64,000 nucleotides of DNA from Phormidium tenue FACHB-1052 (GTDB taxonomy: Bacteria; Cyanobacteriota; Cyanobacteriia; Phormidesmidales; Phormidesmidaceae), in NCBI RefSeq assembly GCF_014696675.1, contig NZ_JACJQN010000016.1, forward strand, positions 62,001 through 126,000, in the 5' to 3' direction. Position numbers and translations under genes: made by a program. A model generated the notes under the pieces. It was not told the DNA's origin, did not search any database, and was given only the letters and a program-made list of their open reading frames with translations. Within the stretch, counting starts at the first letter, position 1; every line of letters starts with the position of its first letter. Of the stretch, positions 17,153-24,824 are shown one piece after another.

Positions 17153-18172
17153 ATGGATTCAGTTTCCGTTCCCCAGTCGGTTACTCGCAACCCCATTGTG
17201 CTGATTGCGCCTTTCTTTTTGTGGGGCACAGCCATGGTGGCGATGAAGGGAGCCATGCCCCACACCACGCCGTTCTTTATGGCGGGTGTACGGCTGGTGC
17301 CTGCGGGTCTGCTCGTACTGTTGGTGGGGTTGTTTTTGGGCCGTTCCCAGACCATTAGCCGTCAGGGCTGGCTGTGGATAGCGCTCTTTGCCCTGGTGGA
17401 TGGCACACTGTTCCAAGGATTTTTGGCGGCGGGTCTGCAGCGGACTGGGGCCGGCCTGGGCTCGGTGATGATTGACTCTCAACCCCTAGCGGTGGCGGTC
17501 ATGGCGCGAGGTCTTTTTGGCGAGTACATCGGTGCCCTCGGCTGGATTGGTCTGATGTGGGGCATTGCGGGTATTAGCCTGCTAGGCCTGCCCGACGAAT
17601 GGATTTTTTCGCTCTTCCATGGCGACACGGCCTGGCTGACCGAGGGCACCGCCCTAACAACCCTCTCGCAAGGCGGCGAATGGCTGATGCTGCTGGCGGC
17701 CCTGTCAATGGCCACTGGCACAATTTTAATTCGCTACGTCTGCCGCCATGTGGACCCGGTTGTGGCCACAGGCTGGCACATGGTGCTAGGAGGTATTCCT
17801 CTATTTGTGCTGTCGTCCCTGGAGGAAGTGCAGCCTTGGCAGGGGTTGACGGGCCTAGACTGGGGGGCGATCGCCTACTCGACCATCTTCGGCAGTGCCC
17901 TGGCCTACGGCATTTTCTTCTTTCTAGCGGCCCAGGGCAACCTCACCAGCCTCAGCGCCCTGACCTTTTTGACCCCAGTATTTGCCCTGCTGTTTGGCAA
18001 CCTGTTTTTGGGCGAAACCCTGAGTTCATTGCAGTGGTTGGGGGTCAGCTTTACCTTGGTCAGCATTTACTTGATTAACCAGCGCGATGCCCTAACCCAG
18101 AAGCTACGCCAGTTGACCCTGGCCTACGAGACGGCAACCTCGACAGACAGTACCCCAGTGGAACCGGACTAG
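17153..18172 (+). CDS. EamA/DMT family transporter
   Basis: 339 residues from ATG 17153 (MDSVSVPQSVTRNPIVL); a TTG at 17114 is less likely. About ten hydrophobic helices in two EamA halves: the first begins IVLIAPFFLWGTAMVAMKGAM, the second around EWLMLLAALSMATGTILIRYV and ends with LTFLTPVFALLFGNLFLGE, the classic EamA ending, then LQWLGVSFTLVSIYLINQ. Drug/metabolite exporters of this superfamily move amino acids, nucleotides or other small molecules; the substrate is unknown. Divergent from sppA. Confidence 0.88.
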   Translation: MDSVSVPQSVTRNPIVLIAPFFLWGTAMVAMKGAMPHTTPFFMAGVRLVPAGLLVLLVGLFLGRSQTISRQGWLWIALFALVDGTLFQGFLAAGLQRTGAGLGSVMIDSQPLAVAVMARGLFGEYIGALGWIGLMWGIAGISLLGLPDEWIFSLFHGDTAWLTEGTALTTLSQGGEWLMLLAALSMATGTILIRYVCRHVDPVVATGWHMVLGGIPLFVLSSLEEVQPWQGLTGLDWGAIAYSTIFGSALAYGIFFFLAAQGNLTSLSALTFLTPVFALLFGNLFLGETLSSLQWLGVSFTLVSIYLINQRDALTQKLRQLTLAYETATSTDSTPVEPD

Positions 18173-18279
18173 GTGAGGGAGTAGATGGGTGGGGCAGCAT
18201 CCTGAGTTGACCGCTGGCAGGTTAAGTTACCTTAGGGGCATCCACACTGGGCAACCGTTGCCGCCAGCTATGGGCTGAT

Positions 18280-19335
18280 ATGAGATTTAGAATGCTAACG
18301 CCAGGGAGAGGTCTGGTCTGCCGCAGTGCTTCTGGGGCGGGGTTTGCTGTTGTGACCCTGGCTGTGGGTTTATCGATGATGGGTCTGTCGGGGTTAGAGT
18401 CTGCGATCGCCCAAGCCTCTACCGACCCATCTGACCAGCTCGATACCCAGCCGATCGCCCAGACAGCCGATCCTGCGCCTGACTTGATCGAACCCTCTGA
18501 CGCCGAACCTGCTGCACCGACTGAGCTCCCTGCGGACGCAGACCAGGCGGTGCAGCAGGCTGAGTCTGGCCGCCGCTGGCTGTGGCTAGGGTTGGGGGGG
18601 CTGGCGCTGGCGGGCTGCTTGGGGGGCTGGCGGTTTTTAGGCCAGGGGCGATCGGCAAAACGTTCAACCGCTAACGGGGGACAAGCACCCAGTGCTGACT
18701 CCCAGACTAGGAGCTTGGCCGAGCCTGCCCTGGCCCCAGATGATTCCACTGCTCCTCCAAGTGCAGCGGGGCATACAGAGACTCTAGAGTCCCCGGCCCT
18801 GGATCTGGCAACCCCGGCGGCGGCCACTGACCTGACCCTAGACGCCACCACCCGTCTGACCTCGGGGGATATCGTAGATTCGTTGATCCATGAGCTCGCT
18901 AACCGCGATGGTGCGATACGCCGCCACGCCATTTGGGAGCTGGGTCAGCGGGGGCATTCTGACGCCATTCAGCCTTTGATCAACGGCCTGCTCGATGCCG
19001 ATTCCCAAGAAAAAAGCCTGATTTTGGCCGCCCTGGCCGAGATTAGCAGCCGTAGCCTAAAGCCCATGCACCGGGCCTTGGCTTTAGGCCTGCAAGACCC
19101 TAGCCCCGAGGTGCGCAAAAACGCCATTCGCGACCTGAGCCGGATTTACGACACGGTGGTGCAGCTCAGCCACATGCTGGCCCACGCCACCCAAGACCCC
19201 GATGTCGGCGTGCAGGAAACCGCCCAGTGGGCGCTTAGCCAGCTCAACCGCATTCCGGCGGCGACCTATCCAACGCTGTCCCCCGAGGCCAACTTCCGAG
19301 ATGGCCCCTACGACAGCCTCCCCCCAGCCAGCTAA
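18280..19335 (+). CDS. HEAT-repeat protein with signal peptide and membrane segment
   Basis: 351 residues. An N-terminal hydrophobic stretch ending ...SAIAQA looks like a signal peptide (about 1-45). Next comes an acidic Pro/Ala-rich linker, a second membrane helix (around WLWLGLGGLALAGCLGGW, about 99-118), another disordered linker, and at about 200-310 several HEAT/PBS-lyase-like repeats (AIRRHAIWELGQRG, KSLILAALAEI, EVRKNAIRDLSRI, VQETAQWALSQL). HEAT repeats bind proteins. The function is unknown; orientation would put the HEAT part in the cytoplasm if the signal is cleaved. An ATG at 18292 is an alternative start. The next gene starts 48 bases downstream. Confidence 0.8.
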   Translation: MRFRMLTPGRGLVCRSASGAGFAVVTLAVGLSMMGLSGLESAIAQASTDPSDQLDTQPIAQTADPAPDLIEPSDAEPAAPTELPADADQAVQQAESGRRWLWLGLGGLALAGCLGGWRFLGQGRSAKRSTANGGQAPSADSQTRSLAEPALAPDDSTAPPSAAGHTETLESPALDLATPAAATDLTLDATTRLTSGDIVDSLIHELANRDGAIRRHAIWELGQRGHSDAIQPLINGLLDADSQEKSLILAALAEISSRSLKPMHRALALGLQDPSPEVRKNAIRDLSRIYDTVVQLSHMLAHATQDPDVGVQETAQWALSQLNRIPAATYPTLSPEANFRDGPYDSLPPAS

Positions 19336-19383
19336 TTTTTGGCCCCTCTGCCGCCTCACTCCATTACTCCCTCACCCTCTCCC

Positions 19384-20457
19384 ATGTCCATCCCTCGCCG
19401 CCTGCTGTTTGTGTCAACTCCTGTCGGGCCGCTGGGGTCGGGGCTGGGGGGCGGGGTAGAGCTTACCCTGCTTAACCTGGCTCGGGGAATGCGCGATCGC
19501 GGCCATCAGATCACCGTGCTCGCTCCCGATGGGTCGAGCCTGGGTGATGTTGCCATTGTGACGGTGCCGGGGCAGCTACAGCCCACGGCCCATACTCAGG
19601 GCCGCTGTGCGCCGGTCGTGCTCCCCGTAGACAGTGCGTTGGGCGCGATGTGGCGCTATGCTCGACAGCACCAGGATCAATTTGACCTAATTATCAACCT
19701 AGCCTATGACTGGTTGCCCTTTTACCTAACGGAGTTTTTTGTGACCCCGGTGGCTCACTTTGTCACCATGGGCTCCCTCAGCGATGCGATGGATGAAGCT
19801 ATCTGCCAGGTAGCTCAGCAGTTTCCCCGTTACCTGGGAGCCTACACGCGCACCCAGGCCGAAACGTTTGGGGTGGCTGATGCCTTTGAGCTGCTCAGCA
19901 GCGCCATCGATCTAGATCGATACGAGTTTTGCTCTACCCCCGGTGATGCCCTGGCCTGGCTGGGGCGCATTTCTCCCGAAAAGGGGCTAGAGGATGCCCT
20001 AGAGGCCGCCGAAATTGCTCAGGCTCCGCTGAAGATTTTGGGCAAGCTGGAGGACGCCGCCTACTGGGAGGCGCTGTGCGATCGCTTTCCCCGAGCCTCT
20101 GACTGCTACCTTGGGTTCTTGCCCACCGCCGAACTCCAGCAGGTGCTGCGCCAGTGCCGCGCTCTGGTGATGACCCCGCGCTGGGTCGAAGCCTTTGGCA
20201 ATGTGGCCATTGAAGCTCTGGCTTGCGGCGTGCCGGTGATTGCCTATGCCCGAGGCGGCCCGGCTGAAATTGTGCAGCCAGGTAAAACGGGCTGGCTGGT
20301 GCTGCCGGATGATGTGCAGGGGTTGGTGGATGCGATCGCCAAAATCGACCAGCTCGATCGCTACGCCTGCCGTCGCCAGGCCGAAACCGAGTATTCCCTC
20401 AGTGCCCTAGCCGTTCGCTTTGAGCAATGGTTCGAAACTATAATCGCGAACCGGTAG
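19384..20457 (+). CDS. Family 4 glycosyltransferase (GT-B fold)
   Basis: 357 residues from ATG 19384 (MSIPRRLLFVSTPVGPLGSGLGGGVE). The N-terminal domain has the Gly-rich donor loop GLGGGVELTLLNLARGM. The C-terminal domain has WLGRISPEKG and the E-x7-E-type motif EAFGNVAIEALACGVPVIAY, followed by GGPAEIV and GKTGWLV, as in group 1 glycosyltransferases. It moves a sugar from a nucleotide-sugar to an unknown acceptor; conserved cyanobacterial genes of this type often act on glycolipids or exopolysaccharide. It ends 24 bases before the end of the opposing J-protein gene. Confidence 0.9.
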   Translation: MSIPRRLLFVSTPVGPLGSGLGGGVELTLLNLARGMRDRGHQITVLAPDGSSLGDVAIVTVPGQLQPTAHTQGRCAPVVLPVDSALGAMWRYARQHQDQFDLIINLAYDWLPFYLTEFFVTPVAHFVTMGSLSDAMDEAICQVAQQFPRYLGAYTRTQAETFGVADAFELLSSAIDLDRYEFCSTPGDALAWLGRISPEKGLEDALEAAEIAQAPLKILGKLEDAAYWEALCDRFPRASDCYLGFLPTAELQQVLRQCRALVMTPRWVEAFGNVAIEALACGVPVIAYARGGPAEIVQPGKTGWLVLPDDVQGLVDAIAKIDQLDRYACRRQAETEYSLSALAVRFEQWFETIIANR

Positions 20458-20481
20458 AGGGTTTTACACAAACTTTGGCCA

Positions 20482-21153
20482 CTACTGGGCTTGGGCTACG
20501 GGATGCTGCCGCAGCTGCTCTAGCCGCTGAAAGTCGTGGTGCAAGGCTTGGCGCAAAGAGCGATTCTGAGGATCGACCCGGCGGGCCTTTTTCAGGCAGG
20601 CTTCCGCTTTTTGGAGGTTGCCGTGATTGAGCAAGTCGTGCCCCCAACGATAATAGGTGATGGCGTGCCACTGGCGAATCTCTGGGTCTTCTGGGAAGCG
20701 CTGCACCAGCCCTTCTACCAGAGCTACCGCCCGGGGAAACCGCTGTCCCTTAAATAGCTCTCGCAACTGCTTAAAGCTGTTTACCTTAAGCTGTTGATCG
20801 GCTGCTGATCCCCCAGGGGTGGGGCTAACGGTGAATTCGACCTCTTTGGCGGGTGGCGGAGTGGCGGGTACTGAAGGGCGGGAGGCAGCAGCGGAAGGTG
20901 TTGTTTGAGCAGGTGCCTTGGTGGCTTGGCTGGGAGTGGCTTTGCGCTGAGCCGCTACGGCTTCCACGGGCAGCGCATTCACCAAAGCCTGATAGGCCTG
21001 GGTCACCTGAATAAATTTTTCTTTGGCTAACTGATCACCGGGGTTGATGTCGGGGTGATATAGCCGAGCTAGATTGCGATAGGCCAGCTTGACATCGCCA
21101 AAGCTGGCCCCGGTTCTAAGCCCCAATATGCGGTAGTAATGCGCCAGCGCCAT
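20482..21153 (-). CDS. J-domain protein with C-terminal TPR-like region
   Basis: 223 residues. The N-terminal J domain (about 5-70: HYYRILGLRTGAS, AYRNLARLYHPDINPGD) has an intact HPD at 33-35, so it can stimulate a DnaK ATPase. A Ala/Pro/Thr-rich linker (about 75-115) leads to a helical TPR-like region (about 125-215: FPRAVALVEGLVQRFPEDPEIRQWHAI, then GNLQKAEACLKKARRVDPQN). There is no G/F or zinc region, so it is a type III J protein. It lies 76 bases behind the clpP gene on the same strand, linking chaperone and protease functions by position. Confidence 0.9.
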   Translation of the reverse strand: MALAHYYRILGLRTGASFGDVKLAYRNLARLYHPDINPGDQLAKEKFIQVTQAYQALVNALPVEAVAAQRKATPSQATKAPAQTTPSAAASRPSVPATPPPAKEVEFTVSPTPGGSAADQQLKVNSFKQLRELFKGQRFPRAVALVEGLVQRFPEDPEIRQWHAITYYRWGHDLLNHGNLQKAEACLKKARRVDPQNRSLRQALHHDFQRLEQLRQHPVAQAQ

Positions 21154-21229
21154 AGTTCGCTAACTCAAGAGAATGAGGTACGTGTGCTGGCCCTATTCTG
21201 CCAACGGTCAGCAGAAATGGCGCAGTTAA

Positions 21230-21865
21230 TTACACCGCAGCGGTTGCAGGAGAAACAAGTTCCTGAGTGCGGTCTTCAATCACTCGGTCGATCAGGCCGT
21301 AGGCGACAGCCTCCTCTGCCGACATGAAGTAGTCGCGATCGGTGTCCTTTTGAATTTGCTCAATGGAGCGACCGGTGTGGCGGGCCATCATTTCGTTGAG
21401 TTCTTGGCGAACCCGCAGAATTTCCTTGGCCTCAATGGCAATGTCGCTGGCTTGGAGGCGCTGTCGCCCGGTGCCGCCCATGGGTTGGTGAATCATGATG
21501 CGCGAGTGGGGCAGGGCAACTCGCTTGCCGTGGCTGCCCGCCGCCAGCAAAAACGCTCCCATGGAAGCGGCCAGACCCAGACAGATAGTGACCACGTCAG
21601 ACTTGATGTACTGCATGGTGTCGTAGATCGCCATGCCCGCCGTCACTGACCCGCCGGGGGAGTTGATGTAGAGGTAGATGGGCTTGGTGTTGTCGTCGGA
21701 GTCGAGGTACAGCATGGCGGCCACGATGGAATTGGCCAGCGTGTCGGTGACCTCTTGACCGAGAAAAATAATCCGCTCCTGGTTTAGGCGGGTGTAGATG
21801 TCGACCCACTGGGAGTACTGGCTACCGGGCAAACGATAGGGAACTTTGGGAGTGCCGATGGGCAT
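21230..21865 (-). CDS. clpP3: ATP-dependent Clp protease proteolytic subunit (ClpP3-like)
   Basis: 211 residues. The full catalytic triad is present: Ser101 in [14 protein letters not shown], His126 in IMIHQP and Asp178 in TDRDYF. The pairing with clpR just upstream is that of the cyanobacterial ClpP3/R core, which forms a mixed ring and works with ClpC in the cytosol or stroma. ATG at 21865. The gap to clpR is 118 bases, so they are probably one operon. The number 3 is inferred from this pairing. Confidence 0.95.
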   Translation of the reverse strand: MPIGTPKVPYRLPGSQYSQWVDIYTRLNQERIIFLGQEVTDTLANSIVAAMLYLDSDDNTKPIYLYINSPGGSVTAGMAIYDTMQYIKSDVVTICLGLAASMGAFLLAAGSHGKRVALPHSRIMIHQPMGGTGRQRLQASDIAIEAKEILRVRQELNEMMARHTGRSIEQIQKDTDRDYFMSAEEAVAYGLIDRVIEDRTQELVSPATAAV

Positions 21866-21983
21866 AGTGCTCTTTCAACCTAAAAATAAAACAACGGACG
21901 TGGGATGGTTAAAGACCGGTTTTTGAGGGACGATTCTCCTCCGGGGAGGCTGTGCCATCGCCCCTCAAACCTGATACCTGGGC

Positions 21984-22667
21984 CTAAAGCCCTGCCCCAG
22001 CGGGCACCGGCAGCTCTTTGCGGCTAGACAGCACCCGGTCGATGATGCCGTATTCTTTGGCTTCTTCTGGGTTCATGTAGAACATGCGATCAGAATCGTG
22101 CAGCACCTGCTCCAAGGTTTTGCCAGTGCTCTTAGCCAGAATGCTCATCATGGAGCGCTTGTTGTCGAGCACTTCTTTAGCCCGAATTTCGATATCGGTG
22201 GCCTGACCCTGGGCACCGCTGCGGGGCTGGTTGAGCACAATGCGAGCGTGGGGCAGACTAGCCCGATAGCCCTTGGTGCCCGCCGCCAAAATTACCGCCG
22301 CCGACCCCATCGCCTGACCAATGCAGATGGTGTGCACTGGGGGCTTGATATAGTTCATGGTGTCGCAGATGGCAAAGGCTTCGGTGTCGTAGCCAACCAT
22401 GCTGCCATCGTGCCAGGAGGTGCCAGTGGAGTTGATATAGAAAAAGATCGGCTTATCGGGGTCATCAAACTGCAAGAAGAGCAGCTGAGCAATAATCAGC
22501 TCGGTAACGTCAATACCCACCTGCTGTTTAACGTCATCCCCTGAGAACAGGGGTAGGCCCAGATATACAATCCGCTCCTTGAGCAGCAAGGAGGGCAGAT
22601 CTGGGGGCGGCGTACGGTACGTCGCATCGCCATACGGTGCCTGCACGGCTTTAATCTCTAAACTCAT
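21984..22667 (-). CDS. clpR: ClpR, inactive Clp protease subunit
   Basis: 227 residues, a ClpP paralogue with all triad places changed: CIGQAMGSAAV has Gly121 for Ser, ARIVLNQP has Asn146 for His, and SDRMFYM has Met for Asp. A short insertion STGTSWHDGSMVGYDTEAFA (about 81-99) after the first strand motif is typical of ClpR. It gives structure to the ClpP3/R ring without cutting. First gene of the minus-strand clpR-clpP group. Confidence 0.95.
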   Translation of the reverse strand: MSLEIKAVQAPYGDATYRTPPPDLPSLLLKERIVYLGLPLFSGDDVKQQVGIDVTELIIAQLLFLQFDDPDKPIFFYINSTGTSWHDGSMVGYDTEAFAICDTMNYIKPPVHTICIGQAMGSAAVILAAGTKGYRASLPHARIVLNQPRSGAQGQATDIEIRAKEVLDNKRSMMSILAKSTGKTLEQVLHDSDRMFYMNPEEAKEYGIIDRVLSSRKELPVPAGAGL

Positions 22668-22861
22668 AGACCGAAGACGCCCAAATACGCGTTTTTAACA
22701 GTGTAACGCGGGATTGAGCTGGGTTCTATGCCGCCCCCAAGACGGATATCCCCACCTGAGTCTCTGTCGAAATGTAGAGCCCGGTTGCTCCTTTCTGGGG
22801 ATGTATATCATTGGGCTTAACTCTAAAGTGGGGGAAGATTTTCGTTAAGGAATTTACACCC

Positions 22862-23044
22862 ATGTCCATTGAAGATCGTGTCAAGGCGACCGCTCAAAAT
22901 ATCGAGGGCAAGGTGCAGGCTGCTGCGGGTGAAATTACAGGCGACACCAGGAGTAAAGCCGAGGGGCATGCTAAGCAGGCCGAAGCCCAGGCCACCCACG
23001 CTAAAGAAGATGTGAAGGATGCGCTGAAAAAAGCCATCGACTAA
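22862..23044 (+). CDS. CsbD family stress protein
   Basis: 60 residues from ATG 22862 (MSIEDRVKATAQNIEGKVQAAAGEITGD). Lys/Ala/Glu-rich and very hydrophilic, with the CsbD pattern: DRVKATAQNIEGKVQ, GEITGD, then KAEGHAKQAEAQ. CsbD-like proteins are small general-stress proteins of unknown mechanism. The frame opens 51 bases earlier but the chosen ATG matches family starts. A clear terminator follows, so it is a single-gene unit. Confidence 0.92.
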   Translation: MSIEDRVKATAQNIEGKVQAAAGEITGDTRSKAEGHAKQAEAQATHAKEDVKDALKKAID

Positions 23045-23084
23045 GCGCTACAGCCTACTGTTTGAACCCTATTAGTGACCCGTT

Positions 23085-23110
23085 GGGGCAGCCACTGGCT
23101 GCCCCTTTTT
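23085..23110 (+). terminator. Intrinsic terminator of the CsbD gene
   Basis: GGGGCAGCC, a 3-base loop (ACT) and GGCTGCCCC, followed by TTTTT at 23106-23110. Perfect 9-base stem, 40 bases after the stop codon. Confidence 0.92.
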
Positions 23111-23256
23111 ATTTGATATTTGAATGACGAGGGAGTAAAGCTGTCGCCCAACTGTGGCTAGCAGCACAATTGCTGAGTAAATTTCAGTTTGGGAGCCGAA
23201 ATGGGTTCTCTAAACCAGAGAGGATTTCCTGTCTAACGTTGGGGCGTGCCGCGACT

Positions 23257-24171
23257 ATGTTCTCGATTTTTATATTGACCCACAATGAGGAGCGGGATAT
23301 TGCCGCTTGTATTGAGTCGGCCCTGCTGTCTGACGATGTGATTGTGGTGGACTCGTGCAGCAGCGATCGCACCCAAGCGATCGCCACCCAATACCCCGTC
23401 TGTTTCATCGAGCATCCCTTCACCAGTCACGGCCAGCAGCGCACCTGGATGCTAGAGCATGTGCCCTACCGCTACGACTGGGCCTACATTCTCGAAGCCG
23501 ACGAGCGCATGACGCCAGAGCTGTTTGCCGAATGTTTGGCTGTAATTGCCAACGGCGACAAAGTGGGCTACTACGTGGCCGAGCGGGTCATGTTCATGGG
23601 CCGCTGGATTCGCCGCAGCACTCAGTTTCCTCGCTACCAACTGCGATTGCTGCGGCGGGGCAAAGTCTGGTTTGACGACTACGGTCACACCGAGCGCGAA
23701 ATCGTCGACGGCCCCACCGGATTTTTGCAGGAGACCTATCCCCACTACACCTGTAGCAAAGGGCTGAGCCGGTGGATCGACAAGCACAACCGCTACTCCA
23801 CCGATGAGGCCGCCGAAACCCTGCGGCAGTTGCAAAGCGGAACCGTGGACTGGCAAGCGCTCCTTTGGGGCAAATCTGAAGTGGAGCGACGGCGAGCATT
23901 GAAAGATCTCTCGCTGCGACTGCCCCTGCGCCCCCTGACCCGGTGGCTCTACATGATGTTCATCCTCGGCGGCTGGCGCGATGGCCGGGCCGGGCTAGCC
24001 TGGTGCACTCTCCAAGCGTTTTATGAATATTTAATTGTGCTCAAGGCGCGGGAATTGATGCATCCCGAATATCTGACGGGAGTACAGCCAAGCGTCGAAA
24101 AAGCTGGTGCTCTCCCCATCTCCAAGGAAATTTCAGCATCGTCAGGCGTTGTGATGCCACCAATGCAGTAA
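23257..24171 (+). CDS. Family 2 glycosyltransferase (WaaE/KdtX-like)
   Basis: 304 residues from ATG 23257 (MFSIFILTHNEERDIAAC); upstream in-frame codons lack family similarity. The GT-A N-terminus is clear: FILTHNEERDI, DDVIVVDSCSSDRT and the DxD-like AYILEADERM near residue 90. After it come LRLLRRGKVWFDDYGHTERE and a C-terminal hydrophobic part (LTRWLYMMFILGGW, LAWCTLQAFYEYLIV) that may sit on the membrane. This layout fits LPS-core or exopolysaccharide glycosyltransferases. Acceptor unknown. Confidence 0.88.
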   Translation: MFSIFILTHNEERDIAACIESALLSDDVIVVDSCSSDRTQAIATQYPVCFIEHPFTSHGQQRTWMLEHVPYRYDWAYILEADERMTPELFAECLAVIANGDKVGYYVAERVMFMGRWIRRSTQFPRYQLRLLRRGKVWFDDYGHTEREIVDGPTGFLQETYPHYTCSKGLSRWIDKHNRYSTDEAAETLRQLQSGTVDWQALLWGKSEVERRRALKDLSLRLPLRPLTRWLYMMFILGGWRDGRAGLAWCTLQAFYEYLIVLKARELMHPEYLTGVQPSVEKAGALPISKEISASSGVVMPPMQ

Positions 24172-24230
24172 GGGACTTGGAGTTTGGATCAAAGTGAGTT
24201 TACCAAACCAAGGCTTTGGTATGGTGCTAC

Positions 24231-24446
24231 TTACGTTGAAGCCAGTTCTGGTATCAAAAGCCCCTTGAGGTCTAAATTCTTCAAGTCCACCTTGGCAGAA
24301 GCTAGGTCAATTTCAAGGCCTACAACGCTGCCAGCCTCATCAAAATCAACCACCACATCAGGGGCAATTTCTTCAGATTCTACGCTAGGAGAATCATTGA
24401 GACGAATCGAGAGGGTGTCGGTGTCTGGGAAATATTGGATTCTCAA
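24231..24446 (-). CDS. DUF2283 protein, likely antitoxin
   Basis: 71 residues. MRIQYFPDTDTLSIRLND and SEEIAPDVVVDFDEAGSVVGLEID are the DUF2283 pattern. Genes of this family often follow a DUF4258-like toxin gene, as here. The start is TTG at 24446 and overlaps the stop of the upstream gene (TTGA, 24443-24446), so the two are translationally coupled. The pair stands alone between plus-strand genes and is visibly less G+C-rich than its surroundings, which suggests acquisition. Confidence 0.8.
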   Translation of the reverse strand: MRIQYFPDTDTLSIRLNDSPSVESEEIAPDVVVDFDEAGSVVGLEIDLASAKVDLKNLDLKGLLIPELAST

Positions 24447-24703
24447 GGTTCTAAGCCCCTTTGTAAGCGAGAGCGAAAGTTGCGGTCAAAGTAAACGTTG
24501 TGCAAAGTTTCACCGTCTTCTAGGACGATAACTCTGAGAACGCGATCGCCATATTCTGGAATGATAGCCCAGGCACTCAATCGTCCATTGGGCTGAACTG
24601 TTGTTTTGATTGGGTTCCTCAGAACTAGCTCGCACCATTCGCGCCGAATTTCAGGTCTTTCCAGCAGCTTTTGCTCAAAATAGGGTGTTGTTTTCAAACT
24701 CAA
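24443..24703 (-). CDS. DUF4258-like protein, likely toxin of a toxin-antitoxin pair
   Basis: 86 residues: MSLKTTPYFEQKLLERPEIRREWCELVLRNP, then RLSAWAIIPEYGDRVLRVIVLEDGETLHNVYFDRNF. The order helix-helix, NP, W..IPE, LRVI..DG..LHN..FDR is that of small cyanobacterial RelE-fold-like proteins found just upstream of DUF2283 genes. Toxicity is not shown by the sequence; the toxin role is inference from the pairing. TTG start at 24703; AGGAGG lies about 26 bases upstream, too far to serve this start well, so the start is not certain. Confidence 0.7.
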   Translation of the reverse strand: MSLKTTPYFEQKLLERPEIRREWCELVLRNPIKTTVQPNGRLSAWAIIPEYGDRVLRVIVLEDGETLHNVYFDRNFRSRLQRGLEP

Positions 24704-24824
24704 ATTTTCAACTTTTCTATCAAGGCGGCCTCCTGCTGGCTTAGGATAACCCGCTAGATATGTGTTGCAGCACAGGGTTTACTTGCCTACCCATCCCTCA
24801 CTCACCAAACGCTATCGTAGAAAA

